This document shows, one piece after another, positions 18,764 to 29,100 of a stretch of DNA of 64,000 nucleotides. The stretch is from Spirochaetales bacterium. GTDB lineage: Bacteria; Spirochaetota; Spirochaetia; SZUA-6; JAFGRV01. Where the stretch lies: assembly GCA_016928415.1 (NCBI GenBank), contig JAFGKU010000101.1:1-64000 (forward strand), written 5' to 3'. Below the pieces are notes generated by a model that saw only the letters and a list, made by a program, of their open reading frames with translations, had not been told where the DNA came from and ran no database searches. The translations under genes and the position numbers were made by a program. Each line of letters begins with the position of its first letter. The stretch's first letter is position 1.

Positions 18764-19126
18764 CTATTCCTGATCCTTTTCTTTTTCCTGTTCTTTTTCT
18801 TTCCTCTCAGCTTTTTCTTCAGTTTTCTTTTCTGCCTGTTCCTCTGCCTGTTGTTCTTCTTTCTTTTCTACTTTCTTTTCTGCCGGTTGTTCTGCTTTTT
18901 TTTCTTTCTGTTGTTCTGCCTGCTTTTGGGCTTGTTTTTCTGCTTGTTTTTCGTTGAGTTGTTTTCTGTGCAAAGTGGCATTGCAGCGTTTGCATATCTG
19001 GGTTTTTGTTCCGTCTATTTCGCGCTCATACAACACTTTGATGCCTGTTTTCTTGCATACGGGACATGTGCCCCTGCCGCTTTTCACTTGCTCTCTTATA
19101 CCGCTTCCCCTGTGGGCCTTAGACAT
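18764..19126 (-). CDS. Zinc-ribbon protein with K/E/Q-rich low-complexity tail
   Basis: GTCPVCKKTGIKVLYEREIDGTKTQICKRCN (CxxC...CxxC) then (KQAEKKAE)n-type tail. Confidence 0.65.
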   Translation of the reverse strand: MSKAHRGSGIREQVKSGRGTCPVCKKTGIKVLYEREIDGTKTQICKRCNATLHRKQLNEKQAEKQAQKQAEQQKEKKAEQPAEKKVEKKEEQQAEEQAEKKTEEKAERKEKEQEKEKDQE

Positions 19127-19335
19127 ATATTAACAATTCCTTTCTGTATAAAATAATTTCAATTATTTAATATATTTGTAAAATTCAGCATTATTGAAAT
19201 GCCTAGGCGATAAAGTAGTATTTTATTGCTGATAAGTCAAGCGGTCACATGGCAAATCCGGTAATTCCGGCAATTCCTTCCTCTTGAACATTTTTATAAA
19301 ATATATCATTATTGGTAAGGAAATTAATTCAAACC

Positions 19336-20079
19336 ATGACTATCTTATTGACAAATGACGACGGCATTGCCAGTGAATCCATGATAATGCTGAAAAAAGC
19401 CCTGGGAAAAGCCCATGAAGTATGGATTGTGGCTCCCGAGAGGGAAATGAGCGGCTGTTCCCATTCCATCACAACGATTAATAACAACATAAAGGTGAAA
19501 AAACTTGCCGAGAGGGTATTTTCCTGTGCAGGCACACCGGCCGACTGTGTCCTTTTGGCCCGTCTCGAGCTTGTAACCGTCCCTATAGACCTGGTTATTT
19601 CAGGAATCAATTACGGGGCAAACCTGGGAACGGATATAATTTATTCAGGAACAGTTGCGGGGGCAAGACAGGGAGCTATTATGGGTATCCCGTCAATAGC
19701 CGCTTCCCTCTGCACGTATATCCCCCCCTTTTATTTTGAATATCCCGTAAAATACCTTACAAAAGAGGTAGAGAAACTACACGATATGTGGGTAAGGAAT
19801 TCCCTGATCAACCTCAATTTTCCCAATACGGACGGGAACCATCTCGAATTGGCTTTCACACGCCCCAGTATAAGGATTTATGAAGATAAACTGGAAAAGG
19901 AAAAAATATCGGACACCGAATACAGGTACAAGATAACTGGCAAGAATCCCGCGGCTCTCCCGGGACAGGATACGGATTACCATGCCGTACAGGAGGGAAA
20001 AATTTCGCTATCATTAGTTAATATTTATCCGGAAAATCAAGATAATAATAATAAGGACCAGATAAAAAAGAGAGGATAA
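19336..20079 (+). CDS. surE: 5'/3'-nucleotidase SurE
   Basis: MTILLTNDDGIASESM...VAPEREMSGCSHSIT...GTPADCVLLA...SGINYGANLGTDIIYSGTVAGAR. Confidence 0.94.
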   Translation: MTILLTNDDGIASESMIMLKKALGKAHEVWIVAPEREMSGCSHSITTINNNIKVKKLAERVFSCAGTPADCVLLARLELVTVPIDLVISGINYGANLGTDIIYSGTVAGARQGAIMGIPSIAASLCTYIPPFYFEYPVKYLTKEVEKLHDMWVRNSLINLNFPNTDGNHLELAFTRPSIRIYEDKLEKEKISDTEYRYKITGKNPAALPGQDTDYHAVQEGKISLSLVNIYPENQDNNNKDQIKKRG

Positions 20080-20084
20080 AAACC

Positions 20085-20756
20085 ATGGCCAAACCTTCCA
20101 TTGAACGGGGTATCCGGTATTTCAAGACCAAACGGTACAAGCAGGCCATCAAGGAATTCCTGGCAACCGATATCGATCCCTCGGAAGACATGGAACTGTC
20201 GTATTACATGGGGCTAACCTACACGCATATGGAAAAATACGAGGATGCCCTGAATTACCTGGAACAGGTGGTCATTTCAAACGTAAACTTCCTGCTCGTT
20301 CAGCAATGCAGAATGATCCTCGGGTATATTTACTCCATTACGGGACGCTTCAAGCTTGCCCAGTTCGAATTTAGTAAAGTACTGGAGCAGGGGCTCGAAT
20401 CCGTCCAGGTCTATTCTTCGCTGGGTTATATCCTGTATTCCCAGGGTAAAATCGAGGACAGCATCAAATACTTACAAAAAGCTTTGGAATTAAATGAAAA
20501 TTATTCGGGAGCGCTGAATTCATTGGGATATATATACGCGGATGAGGGAATAAACCTTCCCGAATCCCTGGAACTCTGCAAAAAAGCCTGTTCTTTAAAG
20601 CCCGATTACCCCCCTTACCTTGATTCATTGGGCTGGGCGCATTTTAAATCCGGTAAAGTACAGGAAGCGAAAAGCTACCTGAGAAGGGCCCTGGACCTTC
20701 TACCGGGCAACAAGGAAATTGCCTCCCACCTAAAAAAGGTCCTTTCAGAAACCTGA
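20085..20756 (+). CDS. TPR-repeat protein
   Basis: Multiple TPR signatures (YILYSQGKIEDSIKYLQKALELNENYSGALNSLGYIYAD). Confidence 0.85.
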   Translation: MAKPSIERGIRYFKTKRYKQAIKEFLATDIDPSEDMELSYYMGLTYTHMEKYEDALNYLEQVVISNVNFLLVQQCRMILGYIYSITGRFKLAQFEFSKVLEQGLESVQVYSSLGYILYSQGKIEDSIKYLQKALELNENYSGALNSLGYIYADEGINLPESLELCKKACSLKPDYPPYLDSLGWAHFKSGKVQEAKSYLRRALDLLPGNKEIASHLKKVLSET

Positions 20757-20834
20757 AAAAAACATAAAAAAATATTAAAGTTTATATCAAGTGTTCCTCC
20801 GGATAAGTCGATAGTTAAAATAGAGAGTGATATT

Positions 20835-21005
20835 ATGAGAGTAGAAGGAGCGAATTTACAGGCAACGATGCCTCCGGCCCCGCCGGCAGCGGAAAAACAA
20901 CATTTGATTGATGAAGCTGCCATCAAGGCCATACTCTACCTGGGCTTAAAAGGGGAAATAAAACTGGAACCTAAAGAAGCCCATAGCGTAGATACGTTTG
21001 CATAA
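20835..21005 (+). CDS. Small 56-aa hypothetical protein, below the ORF track cutoff
   Basis: MRVEGANLQATMPPAPPAAEKQHLIDEAAIKAILYLGLKGEIKLEPKEAHSVDTFA*; fits between surE/TPR genes and the TPR-NHL gene. Confidence 0.5.
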   Translation: MRVEGANLQATMPPAPPAAEKQHLIDEAAIKAILYLGLKGEIKLEPKEAHSVDTFA

Positions 21006-21023
21006 TTTTGCTATAATTGCCGT

Positions 21024-23162
21024 GTGAATTCGAAAAAAACAATCAACAGTTTTCAATTTAATATGCCAAAGGCAGGAAGACTTTCCCGGGCAGGGAGAGT
21101 CTTCCTTTTTTCTGTTATCCTTCTTTTTCTATATGTTTCACCGAACGGGATAATCAGGGCGCAGGAAATCGATATGGACATAGTCCATGCACAGGAAAAT
21201 TTCCGGTGGGGCGTAAAGGCTTTTAATTCCTCTAATTACAATAATGCAATTCAATACTTTGAAAAAGCACTGAGCATTAAACCTGAAAACGTGCCCGAAA
21301 GGGTCTGGCTCGGGAAATCCCTCTATAAATCCGGACTTGAAGAAGCGGCCCTGAACGAATGGAACCTGATCCTTGGTAAAGGGAAAGGATCGGCCCTTTT
21401 GGAAAACAGGGTCCAGGTTGTCCGTTTCCGGCAGGGTTTATGGCCTGACCTGAGCGAAGAAGGGAAACTCGTTGTCTCCAATGTGATTGATGCTTCCACC
21501 ATGTCCGCGCATAGGATAACACGGCCCAGCTCGGCAAGGGGGAGGAAAGACGGATCACTTTCGGTTGCTTCTTTTGGTTCGGATGAAATTTATTACCTCG
21601 ATTCCAATAACCTTGTACTTTCCAGGTTTACAGGTCCCATCGGGGGATTCCAGAACCCCTTTGATATAGTTGAAAATAATGACGGCTCTTTTTTTGTTTC
21701 AGAGTATTCCGGAAACCAGGTAACCAAATTTGATTCAAACCGGAACAAAATGCTGAGTTTTGGATCAAAGGGAATTGGCCCGGGACAGCTGTTGGGCCCG
21801 CAATACCTTGCACTGGACGGGGAAGGCTACCTCTACGTGAGCGACTGGGGGAACAAAAGGATCAACAAATATAACCTGGATGGCGAGTTTGTTTTTTCTT
21901 TTGGAGGAAAGGGTTCCACAGTTCCCTTACTTTCGGGGCCAACCGGCATCGCCGTAAAAGACAACGTCATTTTCGTGGGCGACAGGCTTAAAAAACGGAT
22001 AGCCTGCTTTGACAGGGACGGGAATTTCCTTAAATTCCTCGGGGAGGAATCCCTTAACGGCCCGGAAGGGCTGCTGCTCTATAACCGGAACGCCCTGGTC
22101 ATTGCCGATACATCAACCTTTGCCGAGGGGACAAGGATACTGGAACTGAATCTCGATACGGAGAACCTGAGAGTCCTGATGGACCTGAGTAAAACGGCCA
22201 AGCGGATCCTCAACCTTTCGCTAAGCACGAACGGGGAAATAATCGCATCGGATTATGACCAGAACAAGATCCTGTACCTCTCGGACATATCAAGCCTCTA
22301 CACCAGCCTTTTTGTCCAGATCGAGACCATTGATTCGGCGAAATATCCCGAAATTACAATGGATATATCCGTTGAAGACCGGAGGGGAAATCCCGTTCTC
22401 GGACTGAAAAAAAATAATTTCAGGGTCACCGAATCATCGAAGCCTACCGGCGAGATTGATCTGTATCAGCCGGTCAATTCCTACGACAGGTTTGACTGCG
22501 CCATTGTTGTCGAGAAATCCCTTTACATGGAAAAACAGAAAGACAATATAAAAAAGGCCCTTAATACCATCATAGACAACCTGGGGAACCATGCGAACAT
22601 CCACGTGGTAACGGCATCGGACCAGGCTGTTTTGGAAGCGGGACCGCAGGACACCAGGCTTGAAAAAATCAACCGCGCTTTTAATGGTATCCCGACGGAT
22701 ATGGTACGGCTGGGTATGGCGCTCCGTCTTGCCGGCGGGAAACTGGTTCCGTCACGGCTGAAAAAGGTCATCCTCTTCCTTACCACCGGCGAATACAATC
22801 CATTCATCTTCAATGATTATTCATTAATGGATATCACCCATTTCCTGAAAAACAACCATATATGCTTTTATCCCGTTTATTTAACCCAGGGCATAAAAAA
22901 CGACGATCTTGAATACATAGCGGAACAGACCATGGGAAGGAATTTCGGTTTCTTCGACAAGGAAGGACTTTTACCACTTCTATCCGTGCTCACGTCACAA
23001 AAAGATTCCCGGTATGTCGTGAAATTCAATTCGAGCACGTTCAATGAACTGGGCACCAACATGATCGAAGTGCAGGCGGAAGTCAGCCTGCATAAAAAAA
23101 CGGGCAGGGATGAAAGCGGCTATTACGGGCCGATTAAAAATACGAATGAAAAAGAACAATAA
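21024..23162 (+). CDS. Secreted TPR - NHL/beta-propeller - VWA-like protein
   Basis: TPR N-terminus; NHL repeats (FGSKGIGPGQLLGPQYLALDGEGYLYVSDWGNKRINKYNLDGEFVFSFG); C-terminal VWA-like region. Confidence 0.75.
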   Translation: MNSKKTINSFQFNMPKAGRLSRAGRVFLFSVILLFLYVSPNGIIRAQEIDMDIVHAQENFRWGVKAFNSSNYNNAIQYFEKALSIKPENVPERVWLGKSLYKSGLEEAALNEWNLILGKGKGSALLENRVQVVRFRQGLWPDLSEEGKLVVSNVIDASTMSAHRITRPSSARGRKDGSLSVASFGSDEIYYLDSNNLVLSRFTGPIGGFQNPFDIVENNDGSFFVSEYSGNQVTKFDSNRNKMLSFGSKGIGPGQLLGPQYLALDGEGYLYVSDWGNKRINKYNLDGEFVFSFGGKGSTVPLLSGPTGIAVKDNVIFVGDRLKKRIACFDRDGNFLKFLGEESLNGPEGLLLYNRNALVIADTSTFAEGTRILELNLDTENLRVLMDLSKTAKRILNLSLSTNGEIIASDYDQNKILYLSDISSLYTSLFVQIETIDSAKYPEITMDISVEDRRGNPVLGLKKNNFRVTESSKPTGEIDLYQPVNSYDRFDCAIVVEKSLYMEKQKDNIKKALNTIIDNLGNHANIHVVTASDQAVLEAGPQDTRLEKINRAFNGIPTDMVRLGMALRLAGGKLVPSRLKKVILFLTTGEYNPFIFNDYSLMDITHFLKNNHICFYPVYLTQGIKNDDLEYIAEQTMGRNFGFFDKEGLLPLLSVLTSQKDSRYVVKFNSSTFNELGTNMIEVQAEVSLHKKTGRDESGYYGPIKNTNEKEQ

Positions 23163-23165
23163 CCG

Positions 23166-26100
23166 TTAAAAAGCCTCGTTCACCTGGACTCCCTGGATAT
23201 CCTGCTCATACAGGTCATCCAGACTGGCCCGGTTCTTTTCCTGGAGGAGTTCCTGTGTTTTGTAAAGGTTGCCCCTGTACTTGGTGTCAAAATCCTCCTG
23301 CTTTTGTTCCTCGGCTTCATATTCAAAGTATTCGTCCCTGGGCCCCAGCCACAGGATTCCCCTGTAAAAGGCATAACGGCTCTTCTTGTCCCTGGCAATA
23401 ACGGTGGCCACTCCGTTTATCCCGTCCGCTATGAGAATACCGCGTAAATCCGTATCACCTGAAATAAACTGGGTATTATTCGTTCCAATTACCTTTACAT
23501 GCACCGTGTCCGGGTATATTTTTCTCACCTTGTCAAATACGTTTACCCTTACCCGGCCCGATGCGGCATCCTCCTGCACTTCAAGCGTCAATGGCGTGAT
23601 AAGGACAAGGCCGCTTGCAAATAGATCGTCGCCCCGGCAGACAACGAGGTACGCCCCTTCATCCCTTAACGGGAGGTCGATTGTCTTGTCCCTGTCTTCA
23701 TAGTCTTTACCCAGGCCCAGGGTCAATGCTTTTTCCAGGGCAGGCGTTATACCGGATAAATTAATCTGGGTAATTTTGCTCAGGTTCTTTTCCCTCAAGT
23801 ACAGTTTCATCAAATCCACTTTATAAACCTGCAGGTTGACTTCCTTGATATTCCGGTATTTTAACGTGAGGTCGATTTTTTCACCGGGAGTAAAAATGGA
23901 CACTTCATCCAGGCCAATGGATTTTTTTTCAAAATAAGCAATCGCTTCCCGGGCATCGGGGAACTCCTCGCTGACCATTTTATAATACTTTAAAGATTCT
24001 TCCGGTTTGCGCTGGGAATGATAGATCTGGCCCAGTATATAGGTTGCCAGGTTTTTATCCTCGCTTTTACCCTCGGCGACTTTCTTTGCCACATCGATCG
24101 CTTCCTTGTACCTTCTAAGGGAAAACTGGGACAATGCTTCCATGTACTGGTAGTTTGAATAGAAGGAGCTTTTATTATACGTTTTCTGGTAGCTTCTGCT
24201 AAGAGAAACGGCCTCATCGTATTCTTTCCTGTCAAGGTAAATATTGAGCATCGTGAAAGCCGCGTCATCCAAAAGCTCGTTCGAGGGATAATATGTCATG
24301 AATTTCCAGAACATATTGGAAGCCCTTTCCAGCAGCATCTGCCTGGTAATCTTCTCCCGTTTCTTTTCGTCTTTCATCAGGTGAATCCGGGATGTAATGG
24401 TGTCCGCCTCCGGTGCATAGGAATAGACAGCCTGGGAAAGGGCAAAAAAGGCTGAACTGACAGGCGAAGAATCGGGATATTCCGCGATGAGATTCGTCAT
24501 GTATTCAACGGAACCGATAACCTCCTGCGACCTTTCCAGGTTCCCGCCGACAACCGCATCCTTGGCAAAACTGGCGTCGATGATGGCCTTGTATACGAGG
24601 TAGGAACGTTCGAATTCACCAATCTCCTCATACGCTTTTCCGACGGCAAGTATTTTTTCAAACGGGATATTCAATTCAGGATACTTTTCCTTGAGGATTT
24701 CAAAATACTCGACAACCCGTGCGGCATCGAAATGACCGGGGGCGGTCCTGATCCACAGGAGCATTCGGGCCAGGTCCCTCTGGTTGTATTGGGGTTTTAT
24801 CGCGTATAATTCCTCCAGGAGCTCAACCGCCTTGCCGTAATCGTTATCCTCAAAATATTCTTTTCCAAGGCCGTACAATTCACCTTCGTTCATTTTATAC
24901 GGATCGGTGGATTTCTCGGAAGGGGCAAGCAGCGTCAATTCCGAGGCTGTGCCTATGCGCATTTCACCGGGACTGAAGGCGCTTCGCAAAACGGGCGGCA
25001 GCACCTTGTACCTGCCGGGGGTGTAGGAAGCAATCGTGTAGGTGACATACGAGACGCTTTGATTCGGCTTGAAGTAGAACAGTATTTTATTGTCCTGGAA
25101 CTCAACCATGCCCTGGCTTCCCTTTAGTGTATCCTTCAGGACCACGGCGCCTGATGGCACGAATTCTTCCAATACGAGGTAGGATTTGCTGTACCCGCTG
25201 TTGAAATCGATATGGACGGTAGCCGTCTGAGTCGTTTCCAACTGGGTAATTACCTGTGAACTCGAACCGATCGTCCTGCCCTTGTAGCGGAGGGGCTCAT
25301 GGATATATTTCTTGTAATTGAATTTCGGATAATCCCAGGAAGCGGGGTCCTTCAGGTCCTTTGAAAATCCCGTCAGGGTTATCAGGTACCGGTACTCTCC
25401 CCTGCCCGAGTATTTGAACTGAACCTTGTTTTCACCGGCGGAAACGGTTTCAAAGGGTATGGAGAAAACCTGCCGTCTTTCCCTTTCACCCGTTGCGGCA
25501 TTCAGGGTATATTTCCCCGCAGCCTTCCCGTTCACCGTTATCTGGACTGTATAATCATTCACCATACTCCGGGTTTTTCCATAATAACGGCAAAGTGCTT
25601 GGGACACATAGCCTATGGACTTGGCGGGTGAAAAACCGCCCGAAGACTGAACGGAAAGCAGGTACTCGACACCCTCACCGATCACGCCGTCGGCCGGTTT
25701 CAGGGCCTGGAACGCAAGAAGGGCAAGGGCCGTGCTCTCCACCGGGTTTGCGAGCCAGGGATGGTTTCCACTGCCGCTCCACCGCCTTACAGTGCGCTTG
25801 ACGCCCGTGCCGGGGTCTATCTCCACTGCCTGGGATTTTCCCAGAAGCAGCGACAACAGTTCAAGCCCCATGTCCTTTTTATCCAGCGCGGCCAGGGTAA
25901 GGGCCGTAAAAGCCAGGGCAGCTTCGCTCAACTCGTTACGGTTCCTGTAAAGCCGGTTCACGAACGTGTAGTCGGCATCTCCGGACAGGGACAGGCTGTT
26001 CAGTATCATCGCCTTCTTCTCGTTATCATCCTGCGGCAGGGCGGTAAACTGGTTTTTAAGGTAGGTTTTGGCCCGCTCGATTGCCTTCAAATCAATTTCG

Positions 26101-29100
26101 ATTCCCGCTTTTCCGGCTAAAATCAAAGCCCAGTACGCCGTTGAAGTGACGGCAATCTCTTCACCGGTAACCGATTGCTTCCAGCTTCCATCCTTGTCCT
26201 GGGTCGAAACGAGCGCGGATACGTCATCTGAAATCCGTTTCTTCAGGTCAGCATGAAGTTCCGGCGGCGCTTCACTGCCCTGGATATACCGCAGCACGGA
26301 TACCAGCGCCAGCAGGTCGGATTCGGGACCCCTTACAAACGGAACGGTAAAATCCATGAATTCATCAATACCGTAAGGCCTGTCCGCATTGATAACCATG
26401 TCGATTATTGATTCGTCTACCGGCGGCTGCAGGGCTATGGACATCCACCTGTTGCCGTATTCCTTTTCTTCATCAAGGGAAACAAATACCGTGGTGTCAT
26501 TGTCCGCCGTACCGCTCTTTGTAACGGAGAACGGCAGCCCCCATGGCCGTACGGGAATATTGACAAGCACCGAATCCCTGTGGCTGCCCGGCGCATCCAC
26601 ATCACAAACCAGCCTGAGGGATGAAGCGAACGGGACGGCATACGGAGCAAAGACGATTTCCCTGGTTTCATTCGGTTTGATTATCACGTTAATACCGGCA
26701 AGCGTTGTTTTTTTCCCGTCAGCCGTTATGCTTAAAACGGCATTGACCGGCCCCGAATAGGAACTGACATTATGAATACGGCCGACGAACCGGACCTCGT
26801 CCTCTTCCTGCAGCAATGACGGCGTCTTCAGTGAAACGAAAAAATCCTTGCGCACGGTAATGGAGGTATCCGCCTGCCCCACCAGGGTCTCCTGCGTGCA
26901 TCCCTTGATGATGATCCTGAAGGACCCGGAGGCTTCCGGTATGGGCACCGGCACTTTGGCCCTGCCGTCCTTGCCCGTCTTTACCGAAGCTATCCAGTAT
27001 CCCCGGGAGGGCATTTCCTCTCTCGGCGTTTCTTCAACCAGGCCTTTTTTCTCCCTTTCCTTGGTATCTATGGGTTTTTCCGTTTTTAATGATTCCCCTT
27101 CAAGGGCTTCTTCGGCATAAAAATTTTCGGATTCGATAATGTCCGACAATTCATCCTCGGTATATTCAGGGCCTTTATCCTTTTTTGCGGAGCTGGCCTT
27201 TTCTTCTTCCTTTTTTACCCTTTCATCCTCCTCGGCAATCTCCTTGAGAACCTCCCTCGTAATCGGGGAATAGGCGAACGTACAGCTGGTGGTTGTTACC
27301 ATTTTCGCTTCCCGGAACGCGCCTTCCTGGAAAAAAGCGACTATGTCGGGAAGGGGGTCGGCGTAAAGGGCAAGAAGGGCTTCATTAACCAATGCGAGGG
27401 AAAAATCGGCAAGGACAGGCTTCCCCAGATGGTCCTTGACCTGGATGTCAATCTCTCCCTTATCGGCCGGTGCGAACACATTTTTATCCGGCGTAATCTT
27501 TATATACAGTTCCCTTTCCACGGTGAAAGGCACCGAGGCTTCAATAAGCCTGTTGCCGCTCATGCATGAAACATCGATGGTAAAGTTGGGAAAATGCTCA
27601 TGCCCGATGTTTAACGGGATATTGATTTTCTTTTTATCCAGGGTCAGGAGAGAATAGGAAATAATGCCCTCCCCTTCAAAGCAGACCAGGGCCATGGTAG
27701 GCTCCTTTAAAAGTGAAGAAAGCATGAGGTTATCTTTTTCACCCACTTTGTAATGCTCCCTGGAAGGAAAGAACCGCAATAGCGTTTCATCCGTCTCGTC
27801 GGAAACAAAAACAGGAATTTCCGCCGTGATGACATTGTCAAACCTGTCCCTGCTCCTGGCCCGGAAAAGAAAATCACCGCCGGAAGGAGGAGTAAAACCG
27901 ATATGGGCAGTACCGTCTTCCGAGGTCTTGACCGCTTTTTTTTCAATCTCCACCTCGTTATACGTTGTCACGACATTACTGACGGCGTCTTTGAGCCAGG
28001 GGATCTGCAAAAAGAGAGGGTCGATCGTCTCTGAAACCCGTTTGATCATGATAACTTCCACTTCCCTTGACGTGGCCTTGCCGGAAGCATCCCTGCTTTT
28101 TACGGACACTTCCACCGGTGAATCGGCCAATACCACATTCCTGAGGGTGGACAGGGCAAGGGTGAATTCCTGGGCGGCGAGAAAGGCGCTTCTTGTCAGA
28201 ACGACGTTTTCACCAGTCAGGTTAAACGTGAACGCCAGGTTCTGGCCGGCATTGAACGGCAGGGAATCGAACTCAACCGTGAATTTTCCCTGTTCATCCG
28301 TTTTGGCAAAATGCTGCAGGCCGTCAGGAGTGGTGTATGAAAAATCATGACCGGCCACCGGCTGGCCAAAATAGTATTCTGCCCCGAAAACAGCTTTTAT
28401 CGTTTCCCCGCGGAAATAGACATTGCGGTCAAAATCAAGGGTGAGCTTTATCTTTTCAAGCTTGAAATCCTCGACCAGGAATGTACCGTTAAAATTAAGG
28501 GACTGGTCTTCGTTGGTCACCTGCATGGTATAACTGCCGCGGCGGGCATCGGCAGAAAGGTTTACCCCGGTATTTACTGTGCCGAATTCCGACAGCGGGA
28601 GTTCCTCCTGGTAGATGTACCGGCCCTCCGGGTCAAGCACGCGGCACTTCCAGGGCTTCCCCCCGGGTACCACATAACTTCCCGAAGACACATCCCTCAC
28701 AATGCCCTTGATCTGTATGGTTTCCCCCGGCCTGTACGCCGGGCGGTCCGTAAAGATATATCCCTTCGGGGCCAGTCCCCTGGAAAAGCCGAGACCCGCC
28801 ATGTTCAAACCGGTTGCCGCAATACTGCCCGAATTCTCCACGAAGGCATTGAGGCTGTTCACGGAGACAAGTTCCTTCAGTTTTTCCCTGAGCACGCCGT
28901 CACCACCTGTTTTGCCTTCAAGGATAACCTGGTTACCGTCCGTGACTAGAACACTGGCGCCTGATACAGGTTTGTTGGCCAAACGGTCCTGGACAAAAAC
29001 AAGAAGCTCATCCCTGGATGATTTCAATATAAGGTCGATGTTGGAACGGATGACAAGTGTCGTCGCCTCAAGGTCCGTTCCGGCGACATTAACGGCATAC

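Noticed and set aside
18734-19156. Phe/Leu-rich 140-aa ORF on + strand
   Set aside because: Antisense of the K/E/Q-rich tail of the Zn-ribbon gene; compositional artefact.
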